This document shows, piece after piece, positions 20,733 to 31,061 of a stretch of 64,000 nt of DNA. Both the position numbers and the translations under genes were made by a program. The DNA is from Clarkia xantiana subsp. parviflora (Eukaryota; Streptophyta; Magnoliopsida; Myrtales; Onagraceae). The notes beneath the pieces were generated by a model, which saw only the letters and a list, made by a program, of their open reading frames with translations, was not told the DNA's origin and ran no database searches. Position 1 is the stretch's first letter. Each line of letters begins with the position of its first letter. The stretch is from the NCBI GenBank assembly GCA_036873135.1, contig JAPTYO010000017.1, positions 10,354,001-10,418,000 on the forward strand, written 5' to 3'.

Positions 20733-22466
20733 CTAAAAGGAAATCACAATCTCTTCCTTCGCGGTCCAGGATAGGGACCTCTTGCCCAGCACCACAGCAG
20801 CGGAAATTCTAGAGGCATAGACCAACCGAGAGGCTGTGGTATCACCTCCTACAGCCAATCCTCCATGAATCACATTAATGGTGCCCCGCTTCTCCTTACG
20901 GACACCAGAAGACTCTGGCTCGAACTTCTTCTTCTTTGGGGACCGATCGCGGGATCGGGAATGGGACCGCGATCGAGATCGGGAGCGGGATCGACACCGC
21001 CTCCCAGCCACAAACTCCTTAAGCTTCCACTTCTGGATCAGCTTTTCGATTTCCTTCTTCAACTCCCGACAATGGTCAGTGTCGTGACCGCTAGCACGGT
21101 GGAACTGACAGTAACGATCGGTGCGAGCTCCCAAAAATTCTCCTTCCTTCTTCGGGGGGTACCTAGAGATACCCTGTCGATCCATCACCGTTAACACGGC
21201 AGCCATAGAACTATTGAGAGGAATGTGATGATCCTCTCGCTTGTCCTTCCTCGGGGGACGCCTGTCCTCCCTTCGATCAGAGCGGCCTCGACTCCGACTG
21301 CCCTCGGATTTATCGTTCCACTTATGGTCGTCCAATGGTTTGATCGAATGCATTCCCCTTATTTGACTTCGTAGGATCAAGCTCTCCGGCAGCTATCTTC
21401 GACTCCTGCACATCGATTTGCTGCTTTACCCTCGTATGCAACGCCTCCATGCTCCACACGGCCTTCGCGGCCACGCTGTGCATCAGGTTCCAAAGGAAGG
21501 TGCGGATAGTCTCTACCTCTGATATCTCCTCATCGATCTCGGCCACACTAGCAGTGTATCGCTGGTAATAATCGCCAGCGATTCGTCGGGCCTCTGCACC
21601 ACCTAGGCCAGGGACCTCACGCTCTTCAAGAGGCGCCGACGACCCTGGTACTGCTGAATAAAACGGTCGTGCATATCAGCCCAGCTGGAGATGCACCCTG
21701 GGGGCAGGCTGAAGAACCACGTCAGGGCCCTTTCTCCCAATGTGGCCGGGAACAACACACACACAGTATCATCATCTGGGGCTCTGCCCAGACAGGCCAT
21801 GACATGCTTCTGGACATGGCGAACTAGATTTCCCTCGCCATCATACTCCTTAATTGTGGGGATACCCAGCCCTGGCGGGGCGAGGGTGTCTATCAATCGG
21901 GGAACAAAGGGATGGGTGGATCGATCCCTCAGTTCCGACATCATCTACTTCTGGTCCCCCATGCAGATGTTCACGATCTTCACCACCTGGCCAGGGGTGA
22001 TGGGACAATTAAGGGGAATGGTCCTATGCTGCACCGGTCCAGGCCCATCGATCACAAATCGCTCCGACTGAGCGGGCTCCTTGCCCTTGTCCCGATTTCT
22101 GGGTTGGGCCTCTTGCACATTTCGAACCTCCCTCGGCGGAGGCGGAGGCACCTCCTCCTTCTTCTTGGCAGCCTCTCTCTGCTCTAGGAGAGCCTTTATG
22201 GCCTCCAAGAACATCGGCATGGCATCCGCCACAGCCTTCGTCAGGTCCGTGTTTGGAGGAGCATCCTCCTCCCTATTCTCTTGGTGTCGAGCAGTATCCT
22301 CAGGAACTTCATTGTGCCCCCATGTTCGGGAAACCTCAGCAGGGGGATTTTGGTCCACAACACTCTCCGGCGGCCCTGAATTCAGAGTTCCAGCAGGGTG
22401 ACGGGAACCACCAGATTGTCCTTGCTTTTTCTGCTTGCCAGCCGCCATTGAACGAGTAGAAGTCAT
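20733..22466 (-). pseudogene. Gyp-1 gag (broken)
   Basis: Start ATG at 22466, 37 bp inside the primer site. Pieces are 22466-21945, 21944-21603 (same frame, separated by a TAG), 21546-21322 (after a one-base loss near 21575) and 21380-20733 (another frame). The capsid core has FPATLGERALTWFFSLPPGCISSW at 21944-21603. A Cys-His motif (YCQFHRASGHDTDHC) and an Arg/Ser-rich run (near 20940-21000) mark the nucleocapsid end. Gag would package element RNA. Confidence 0.87.
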
Positions 22467-22483
22467 TTTTGCTTTTCGTTATG

Positions 22484-22503
22484 TTTCCCACAGACGGCGC
22501 CAA
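22484..22503 (-). other. Gyp-1 primer binding site
   Basis: Complement reads TTGGCGCCGTCTGTGGGAAA directly inside the 5' LTR. The same motif with small changes is in Gyp-N1 (29227-29246) and Gyp-N2 (53733-53752). Confidence 0.85.
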
Positions 22504-23186
22504 TGTTGGATCACAGTTGGAAATCCGGTACGGTCTTGACGGAAATCTGAAATCCTTCGCTCCACGTAATCCTGCAAGAAGGGAATAGACCGGGCGGTGA
22601 CCCAGAATCCCTCTCCGATGCTTAAATGAGAATCTCGTGGCAGGTAAGGCAAGCAAAAGTATCAGTATGTAAGTGCGTTTATGTGATCTGAGGTAACTTC
22701 TTCCTTTTTGTAAGAGAGGAGTTACCCAGTTACCTGATGAACTGCCAGGGCAGTTAGCCCACGTTCTGCTTATCTCGGCCACTTGCCCACGTTCCGCTTA
22801 TCTTGGGCCACTTCCCCACTACTCTGATAGTTGGCGTGTTTCTCGGCCTCAACCTCTGATAGCAAGTCCCGACGAAAGTCGGGGACTCCAGAGTTATCTT
22901 CTTTGGTCACCGCTCGGGGCCCCTCGTCATCGGGACAGGGCCAACATCCTCAGGGATTCAACATCGGGGCCTACTTAAAGGCATATCATCGGGGCCTACT
23001 CAAAGGCATCTCATCGGGAGTGTCCAGCTCGCATATCGGGACCGACCTTGTCGGAACCCTTCACCACCGGGACCCATCTTGTCGGGACCCTTCGCATTGG
23101 TCTTCTTTACCTCTTTTAGGGCCCAGTGGGCCTATTCACCGTTTACTCGTCGTTAAAGGGCCTAACGGCTATAGCGAAACCCATCA
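22504..23186 (-). repeat. Gyp-1 5' LTR
   Basis: Same length as the 3' LTR (683 bp) with about 27 mismatches. The TATA box is changed here: the plus-strand sequence is TTTTTGTAAG instead of TTTTTATAGG, so the 5' promoter core reads TTACAAAAA. Confidence 0.95.
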
Positions 23187-23600
23187 ATAGCCAACGACAA
23201 AGGACGGTTTGCCATGTTTAGACGATTGCCAGAGGATTCTAAGAGGATATACATTGGCGACAACTCACAAGTTGAAGTTATAGGAGTAGGGAACTGCAAA
23301 TTGTCTATGCATAATGGCAGGACCATATTACTTGAGAATGTTCTGTTTGGTCCTAGAATCCGTAGAAATGTTGTTCCAGTTTCAGCTCTTATGAATAATA
23401 ATTACATTTTATCATTTGAGAAGAACTATGTTCGTATTAATAAAGGCAATCTCTTCTTTGGGCATGCCTACTCTTCTTATGGTCTCTTTATCATGGATCT
23501 GAATGGTAGCATAAATGCAAATAAAATGTATGCATTATCCTCCAGGGAAGCAGAAAATGATGCAGCCGGATAGCATGCGAGGCTGAGACACATAAGCTAT
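23187..23600 (+). pseudogene. Cop-D protease remainder and GAG-pre-integrase segment
   Basis: Continues the protease frame interrupted by Gyp-1. After the duplication comes NDKGRFAMFRRLPEDSKRI, then IYIGDNSQVEVIGVGNCKL and NVVPVSALM. The frame 23214-23573 is open for 119 codons. The product would be cut from the polyprotein next to integrase. Confidence 0.85.
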
Positions 23601-24800
23601 GATAGGGTTCATTCATTAGCCTGAAGAGAGCTTTTGTATGGTACCAGCAATGTGACTAAACTCACTTGACATGATTGTCTAGCTGGGAAATCCACCCGCA
23701 AACCATTTGGAGAAGCTCAATAAGCTGTATATCCATTACAGTTGATTCACTCAAGCGTCTGTGGACCACTGAATGTAACTGCTAGGAATGGGAAATGATA
23801 CTTCGTAACTTTCATTGACGACTATACCCGTTACGGGTTTACTCATTTGATTACTCGTAAATCCGAGGTAATAGATTGCTTTAAAAACTTTCTAAACATC
23901 GTAGAGAATCAACAGAAGCGGAAGGTTAAAACCTTACGCACTGATAGAGGTGGAGAATATCTCTCTAATGAGTTTGATAAGTTATGCAAAGAAAGAGGGA
24001 TAGCCCGTAAAACGACAATCCTTAACACACCACAACATAATGGTGTGGCTGAACGTCGTAATCGAACTCTCCTGGATATGGTCAGAAACATGACGGCGCA
24101 AGCACAATTACCTATCCTATTGGAGTGATGCGTTATTGACTGCCACTCATGTAGTAAACCTTGTCCCAACCAAAGCGTTAGACACAACGGCCTATGAGCT
24201 ATGACATGGTAGAGAATTAAATCTCACAAGATTGCGACATTGGGGTTGCGCTGCCTATACACATATGACTGACAGCTGTTTCGGCAAGTTGGGACCTAGA
24301 GGACTAAAGAGTATCTATATTAGATATTCGGAGAACTCTAAAGGATACTTATTTGTGTCAGCTCAGGAAAACGGTGGCATGGTTGAACATGAATCTTGAG
24401 ACGTGACTTTTCTTGAGGACGAATTTCCAACGCTTGGAGAAATCAAAACAGATGAGGTATTGACTAAACTAGAGTAGGATATCATTGATGATCAGGTCCC
24501 ACTTACTTCGAGTGGGAGATTTGAACCAGCAACTCAAGTGAATGACATGGTCAATGAGAATGAGACATATTCATTGTAAATCCAGTGGGAGGAATAAACC
24601 CTACCACACTCACTGTTGCTGCAGTGACGAATCAAGTTGAACCTGATAATCATGTTTCCAGACCAATACCACAACCACTGAGACTACCCATTGTTTGCTG
24701 TTGGAGTGTACTGACCAACTTGGTTCCAGGTCCTAGTGATCAGGGAATTAATCTCAGAGATAGGATCCCGAGACCATGAGGTCGACCAAGGAAGGTTGTT
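23601..24800 (+). pseudogene. Cop-D integrase and linker (broken)
   Basis: The zinc region (23575-23800) has several stops. The core has FIDDYTRYGF (about 23810) and, in the open part 23847-24128, RTDRGGEYLSNEF and NGVAERRNRTLLDM, so both Asp and Glu codons remain. The rest to 24800 is a C-terminal linker rich in stops (VSAQENGGMVEHE part). Confidence 0.82.
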
Positions 24801-26538
24801 GGAGAAGGTTTGAGCACTGCACTTGTTCTCAATGAGAGTAATGCTCCAGTCAGAAGCATTGTTCCGAGTGGGTGTAATGTTCAAAGTCAAGATAGGAACC
24901 ACCAGCCTGGACGTAGTCAAAGGCATAAAACTTATCCTAAGAAGTATCCCATCGAAAGAGGAGAAATCTTCACTCTAACATCTGTTGACGAACCTATAAC
25001 GGCTCAAGAAGCGTTGGAAGGACCTCAGGCAAAGAAATGGAGGAATGCAATGGAGGAGGAGATATCTTCAATGAATGCCAATTCGGTATGGTCTTTAGTT
25101 GATTTACCTGATGGACGCAAAGCCATATGAGCCAAGTGTGTTCTCAAATTAAAACTCACCGCTGATGGGAAGGTCGAGCGATACAAAACTCGACTTGTTG
25201 CGAAAGGATACACCCAGCTTCACAAACTGGATTTGACGAAACATACTCACCAAGTGTGCATTACACCACAGTACGGGCCATTCTGGCCTTGGTCGCAAGT
25301 CTGGATCTCGAGTGCACCAAATGGATGTTAAGACCACATTCCTCCACGAAAACCTGGAGGAAGAGATCTAAATGGAAAAACCGGAGGGTTTCATTACTCC
25401 TGGTAACAAGTCGTCTCGGGGATGGTACCGCAGATTCCACGAGGAAATCGTAGGAAACGGATTCGTTAATCATCACGAGGATCCGTGCGTGTATTCTAAG
25501 ACCTCCGGGTCTAAGTATGTCATCTTAACCTTATATGTGGACGACATACTCATTGCTGCAAATGACGTGAGTTTCATGAACAAGTCAAAATCCTGGTTAG
25601 CATCTGTATTTGAGATGAAAGACATGGGAGAGGCCACGTATATCTTGGGCATTAAAATCTCTAGATATCGGGTTACCCGGAAATTATGTCTATCTTAGGA
25701 AGCCTATGTCAACAAGTTGTTAAAAAGGTTCAGATTACAGGATGCCAAACCCGTGTATACGCCGGTAGTATTTGGGTGCGCACTGTCAAAACGTGACGGC
25801 CCCAAGAACTTGGCAGAGCGCGAACAGAAGAAGGGTGCATAGTATTTAAGCATGGTTGGTAGTTTGATGTACACTATGAAATGCACCCGTCCAGATTTCT
25901 GTTACGTTGTGGGCCTAGTAGCACGTTTCCAATCAGACCATGGCTATCAACATTTAAAGGCTGTAAAACGAATAATTTGTTATCTAAAATGTACTGCCGA
26001 CTATGCTCTGTGCTACGAGGGCGGGAAGTTAGAATTGACTGGTTACATTGACGCCGACCATGGTGGTGATCCGGATGATCGTAAGTCCACCACAGGAGGA
26101 GTATTTCTCCTTGCTAATACTGCCATTTCATGGACGAGCAAGAAGCAAACTTGTGTCGCGCTGTCAACAATGGATTCAGAATTTGTTGCTTTCTATAAGA
26201 ATGCACAGGAAGCAGTCTGGCTGAAAAGGCTTCTTACTGCGTTGCTTGGTGGTGACATTGGAAGTAAACCTGTAAAGGTGTTCTCCGACAGTCAGGCAGC
26301 TATTACGGCAGTTAAGAATCCGAAGTACCATAGTAGGACCAAACACATTGATGTGAAATATTTCTATGCTAAATCGATGGTAGAAGACAATATAATCACT
26401 ATGGAATACTTGTCCACTTGTAATATGATTGCAGACCCATTAATTAAGCCACTACGCAGGGAGATATTCAAAAAGCATGTAAAACTGCTTGGATTGCGTA
26501 GGGTTTATAAATGGCATGCATCTGTGATAATATTTTGA
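24801..26538 (+). pseudogene. Cop-D reverse transcriptase-RNase H (broken)
   Basis: Open parts are 24810-25130 (linker and RT start, with ALEGPQAKKWRNAMEEEI), 25372-25698 (LYVDDILIAANDV, catalytic YVDD intact) and 25852-26538 (228 codons, RNase H). RNase H keeps DADHGGDPDDRKST, a Glu in MDSEFVAF, DSQAA and RTKHIDVKYF. Stops at about 25128, 25370, 25697 and 25842 and frame changes around 25250-25400 break the protein. The RNase H block is the best preserved copia coding segment in the window. Confidence 0.88.
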
Positions 26539-27647
26539 TATTAGAAAGTTACATTTTATAAGCGAAAGAATTGCAACTGAGTTTATGATCCATCGACGTC
26601 ATAATGTTTTGATTACATCAAATTTACGGTCTATAAACCGAGTCGTAGGAGGACGCAATCCTCTGCCAAAACTATGTCGAATGTGGGCCTTACCTAGTCA
26701 CGCTGGTACGGTCGTCTTGCGGTGGAGGGAGGCCTCTACTATGCAAGGCTGTCTAAGAATCAGGGGGGGATAAACCTGATGACGCAGAATGATTATCTAT
26801 TGTCGAAGTAACTCGACATGATCTTCGTCATGCAGATCGTCGTGATGAACTCCGTTCGTCATATATCCAAATTCTAGGCCAGATGAAAATCTATGATAGC
26901 ATGATTGACGTATCCCATTCCTCTTGACCCTAAAGGTTCAGGTATGCTATCAACGCGTGCTTCATACTACGCGTGCCATGTACGACCACGGGGTCACAGC
27001 TCGGTTGTGCTAGGAAAAGAATCCTCGTGATTCTGGCGGGCGCAAACTTCTTCACCTCGAGCGTGTGATTGATCCCGGGAGCCTTATGAAGAGGCACCCA
27101 AAGTATCCTCATGGACTCAGAACTCATACCTAAGGTCAGGCCCAAAGCTCACTTCCCGGCGTACGAGCGTAGTGCTGAAAAAAAAGGCCCAGTGACCACG
27201 CCTTTGGAAACCGGTTGGGTTTGACTAAGGGTATGAGCGATGGGGATGGTCAAGTTCACCTATAATTCATCGACTCTTGTATTCACTAAGGTGGCCACCA
27301 ACCAGATATTAGTTGAAGGTTGTGAATACTTGTACGGATGCCTTGGAGAAGTGTTCCTATGTGAAAACTAGGCAAATGGAGAATTATCAGTTGACCTAGG
27401 ATACAGCGCGGTACAATATGAAATTTTGCTTATAACAGGTTGACTGGAGAAAAGGGAATCAACGTTCCGCGGGCGCTACAATACTCCTAACAGATGAGTA
27501 GCTCGATGCCCGTCATATCCGTCGGTCGCACGGCAATCCTTTTATGAACTATTCGGAAGAGCGGAGCAGATCAAAGGGGAGAAATGTTGATGCATATTTG
27601 GACAACAATACATTAAAAGACACCCTCCCATTCCGACGAGTGGGAGC
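26539..27647 (+). other. Cop-D 3' noncoding region and polypurine tract
   Basis: About 1.1 kb without coding sequence. It ends with GACGAGTGGGAGC immediately before the 3' LTR. The same block in opposite orientation follows the Cop-C 3' LTR. Confidence 0.8.
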
Positions 27648-28249
27648 TGTAAGCATATGGTGATGGGTGCCGTAATTGGTAGCCCATAATATGTATAGTT
27701 TACCTAATGAACTTGGGTAAATGTCACATTAGGGTAATTAGGCTAGACCTAAATCCCAATTGACATGGGAGGCCCAAAATTGGACCTCCCAAAATACGTA
27801 GGACGGCCGAAACATATACTGAGGGTAAAGTGGACTTTTGTCCACTTTACTCCTCCTATAAATAAGCGGTGTTAGGGAATATTTTAGGGTTAATCATAAT
27901 TCCCTCACAAGAGTGTTTTAGAGAGAAAACCCTCCTCCCACATCACAAGTTTCGGCCGAACCATACCTACACCAAGGGTGTGCCAAATTTCTTTCGAGCA
28001 ACTCTTCGAAGATCTGTCCCCGTGTCAAGAATTGATCTGAGGTTTTGCTGTGGATCTAATACCACGTAGGGCTTCTTTCACAAGAATCTCTACGGGTTCC
28101 GTCTGGTGGATCGAGAACTCCCTCGTGCAAAGGATCTAGGACTACGGTAAACTGTTGAGGTATGTGTAACTCTTCCGCTGCGTAATTTCAGTTACATGCA
28201 CGTACCATGTTTTAGTGTTTCTGTAGTGATTACTCCCCGTAATCTAACA
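27648..28249 (+). repeat. Cop-D 3' LTR
   Basis: 602 bp, the same length as the 5' LTR, ending CGTAATCTAACA and followed by the duplication cttgc. The upstream inverted repeat is conserved (27825-27835 and 27840-27850). Confidence 0.95.
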
Positions 28250-28446
28250 CTTGCTCCACGAGTCGTAGTTCGTCTCAATAAAAAGCTCATTAGCACAAGA
28301 TGATTCCATCTATGTTGTTTTTCGTTATTAAACACGATGATTATACAAAATTAGGGAGACAATAACATTTTTGAGAAAGAATTGCAAACATCAGATATAT
28401 ATTATGATAGAATGCTACGACCAACGATTCCTCAGTCATCTGAACC
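28250..28446 (-). pseudogene. Cop-C gag start and upstream leader
   Basis: Complement of 28250-28309 starts with ATGGAATCATCTTGTGC and continues the gag at 8674, parallel to the Cop-D gag start at 11361. 28310-28446 is leader. It is cut at 28446 by Gyp-N1 and resumes at 37793. Confidence 0.8.
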
Positions 28447-29226
28447 TGATGGATATACGCCCAATTTGAACCCGTTGACCTCCGAATCGTTTTATTTTTA
28501 TCACCCCGTTAATGATTGTAAATCAAAACTTCAACCCGAACACTTCGCAAAAACACCAACGGTCCGGACGAGGCCGAAGTGCTCGTCCGGCCAAGTTAGA
28601 CTCACCTAGGTGAGGTCGGGTGGCCACACCCGACCTCCCCTAGGGGAGATCGGGTGGACCAACCCGATCTCCCGTAGGGGAGATCGGGTCCACCAACCCT
28701 ATCTCCCCTAGGAGGGGTTGGGTGGCCTCACCCAACCCCTACCCTTAGGGGTCGGATTTTCCTTCCCCCCAAGGGCCCCGGCACCACTCTTGGACTCTCA
28801 TACTCGGTTTATTTCCGCCAACCTTCTCCGTATCCTAAGGTCTTAATTACGTACTTAAAGGTTAATTAACTGTGTTTAAAGGTTAACGATGTCATTAAGC
28901 CACCTTAATGACATCGTTGCCTATAAATACCACACCTCCACTATTCATTCGATCATCTTGGCAAGTTGCATAATTTTGCTCTGACATCTCTCTAGCTTTA
29001 TCTCTCTAAAACCGTACTGACTTAGGCATCGAAGAGGGTTCATCAGGCACCACCCCCCCTCTGTGCCTGGTATTGCCCCTCTTGCAGGGCGAGAAGAGAA
29101 GAGAAGCTAAGGACGGAAGGACACAAGCTAGGACAGCACAACCCGAGAGCATCGAATCTGCAACATCTCCAGTGAGGAACGAGACTTAAGTCGACCGCCC
29201 GTTGACCCTAGACTCGGAACCTAACA
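28447..29226 (+). repeat. Gyp-N1 5' LTR
   Basis: TGATGGATATACGCCC to CGGAACCTAACA. A block of nested palindromes with CCCCTAGGGG and GATCGGGT units spans about 28606-28740. TATAAAT at 28922-28928 is the likely promoter core. Termini TGATGG and AACA resemble Gyp-1 read in its sense direction. Confidence 0.95.
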
Positions 29227-29246
29227 CTTGACGCCGTCTGTGGGAA
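29227..29246 (+). other. Gyp-N1 primer binding site
   Basis: CTTGACGCCGTCTGTGGGAA directly after the LTR, nearly the same as the Gyp-1 primer site. Confidence 0.8.
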
Positions 29247-29277
29247 TCGAATAGATAGCCTATTTATCACCAGCTAG

Positions 29278-29724
29278 ATGGCAAGCGTATATGTCATTCA
29301 TGGAGGTTATGGAGCTGGAGGAGAGTCAGCGAATGCTAGAGAAGCGTATATGGCACAGTTAGAGGACCATAAACCAAAGGAAGAACAAGCAGAAGGAAAG
29401 AGAGAAGATATAATACAATTTTCAAGAAGAGACATGAAGCATGTGTTACCAGACAACAAGGATACCCTAGTCATAACAATGAAGATCACTGATATGGACA
29501 TTGGAAGAATCCTGGTAGACAGTGGAAGCTCACCCAACATCATTAGCAAGAAAGTCCTCAACATACTGGGAGTAAGGCCAAGTAGCATAAAACATGTTCA
29601 CTCCCCCTTGGTGGGATTTTCAGGAGAGCCAACATACCCACTGGGGGCAATCACACTACCTGTGACATTGGGCATATACCCCGCTGGGGGCAGACAGACA
29701 GGCAAGACCTCCAAGGAGGCATGA
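29278..29724 (+). CDS. Gyp-N1 protease-like frame fused to gag-like tail
   Basis: 148 codons from the ATG at 29278, only 32 bp after the primer site. It starts at the linker before protease (VIHGGYGAGGESANAREAY). The active site is ILVDSGSSPNII, with VGFSGEPTYPLGAITLPVTLG at about residues 110-130. After that, homology jumps to the gag N-terminal region (GGRQTGKTSKEA matches the DRQARPPRRQE zone of Gyp-N2 at DNA level). The usual gag is therefore missing in front. Compared with the Gyp-N2 protease it is clearly diverged, perhaps from a second protease copy. Whether it is translated is unknown. Confidence 0.65.
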   Translation: MASVYVIHGGYGAGGESANAREAYMAQLEDHKPKEEQAEGKREDIIQFSRRDMKHVLPDNKDTLVITMKITDMDIGRILVDSGSSPNIISKKVLNILGVRPSSIKHVHSPLVGFSGEPTYPLGAITLPVTLGIYPAGGRQTGKTSKEA

Positions 29725-30821
29725 ATTCAACCAAGTACCCCAACAGGGACATAGTCCCAACAACACAACAAGGCAACCACCTACCCATGATACAGCACGA
29801 CAGATCCAAACCCCTTGTGCATGACAACCCTTGGCACACATCCCCCTAGGACAGGGGAGGAGTCGAAAAGACAAGGATTTGAACAGGGGACTCATAGAGT
29901 ACCACACCACGTTAGCAGATAGCTACTACAATGGGAAGTCTCATGGAGAGACGTAGTAGAGTGAGATCGCACATAGCATACATGAAGGATACACCTCCAC
30001 CTAGTCCGTTCTGCAAGGATGCGACCTTATATTCCTCAAGTGGAAGGAATACACACAGACTAATGGAGGAAAACAATTACATTACCAAGGAAGCAGGGGA
30101 TATCAACACCCCCACACCCATATCCTTCCCATATCCTCTTATTTAATTTAACTGCATAACAAGTCAACTCCCTAAAAGGGGTAGATTTTGATACTTGATA
30201 TCAACATGTTTTCCAAGAATGACCATACCGGACGCCTTCGGGCTCCGTGATATATATATATACACAGGTGGACCACTAGAAGAGTCCATAAAACGCCGCC
30301 GCCATCCAAGAGATACACAAGGAACAGATCTCTCAATCTCAAAGGGCACCTATAAGGTCAAGACTCTGGGAAAGATCACAAAGAGGGATGGTTCACTTCC
30401 AAGAATAAGTTGAGCACTCCCAACAACCTATAGAGGAACTACCATGAAGGCCACAAAGGATTACCCCTACCATAACCTTCCACTAAGCATCCTAGGGCCA
30501 AGTCCGTCAAAGGATCCCATCGGCATTGGTATGCAAGGGGGGCACCAGTTACAACATGCCCTCCCCACAAACGCCCATTAGCATAAGAGGGGGTAGCCGC
30601 GAACACATCCCTCCAAAAATGGAGGAAACCATATCACATGGGCAACGCCCACCATCAGAAGCAAACACCTCCAGCGGATCTTTATGATTTCACAAAATAG
30701 CCAAGAGACACAACTACACTTAGTAAGCTCATCCTAGGTAATGGAATACACTTCCATCAAAAACTCTCAAGGACACCAAGCCTAGCAAAGGAAGAATGGT
30801 GACACCATCATCAAGCTTTTA
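29725..30821 (+). other. Degenerate gag-derived sequence of Gyp-N1
   Basis: 29680-29960 matches the Gyp-N2 gag N-terminal DNA (CCAAGGAGG and CCCCAACAGGGAC parts) but is full of stops. The rest, to 30821, is A-rich and unreadable. No other feature seen. Confidence 0.5.
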
Positions 30822-31061
30822 AAAAGGGATATGGAAAACATAGTATTTCCACACAAGGATATATTAGTTATAAGAGAGGGAATCACCAACTTTGATATGA
30901 AGAGAACCATAGTGCATGAAGGGAGTCCGTCAGACATCTCCCATGACCAACCATTGATGATACTAGAGAAGAGTCAGGCATACCTAATACCAAAGGACCC
31001 CCTACTAGTAAAGGTGGTCAGAACATCAACACACCCATTAGGGACACGGCACTGCAAATGA
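30822..31061 (+). pseudogene. Second protease-like remnant in Gyp-N1
   Basis: Translation of 30831-31061 gives ENIVFPHKDILVI, TNFDMKRTIVHEGSPSDIS and THPLGTR, which aligns with Gyp-N2 protease residues 584-660. The active-site Asp-Gly-Gly has become His-Glu-Gly, so it is inactive. It is closer to the Gyp-N2 protease than the frame at 29278. Confidence 0.6.

Larger units (their letters stand above)
12315..23186 (-). mobile_element. Gyp-1: Ty3/gypsy retrotransposon of Tat-like type with an antisense gene
   Basis: Minus-strand element between identical 5-bp duplications atagc (12310-12314, 23187-23191), with 683-bp LTRs that differ at about 27 positions by eye. In the sense direction it has primer site, gag, protease, RT, degenerate RNase H, second RNase H, integrase, and then an extra gene on the opposite strand before the polypurine tract. 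Two RNase H domains and an extra region after integrase are known for the Tat lineage. Damage is light: pol has two in-frame stops, gag has two stops and at least two frameshifts. Confidence 0.93.
8675..28249 (+). mobile_element. Cop-D: Ty1/copia retrotransposon, split by Gyp-1
   Basis: Complete in outline: 602-bp LTRs at both ends, primer site, 2-kb leader, gag, protease, integrase, RT, RNase H, 3' noncoding region and polypurine tract. The 5-bp duplication cttgc (8670-8674 and 28250-28254) closes exactly. Without Gyp-1 the element is about 8.7 kb. I count about 33 mismatches between its LTRs (roughly 94-95 % identity). The order of genes (integrase before RT) makes it copia. All coding blocks carry stops or frameshifts, so it is not autonomous now. 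Confidence 0.95.

Noticed and set aside
26539..27647. Envelope-like gene after copia pol
   Set aside because: The region between RNase H and the 3' LTR has no long frame, signal peptide or membrane segment in any copia copy here.
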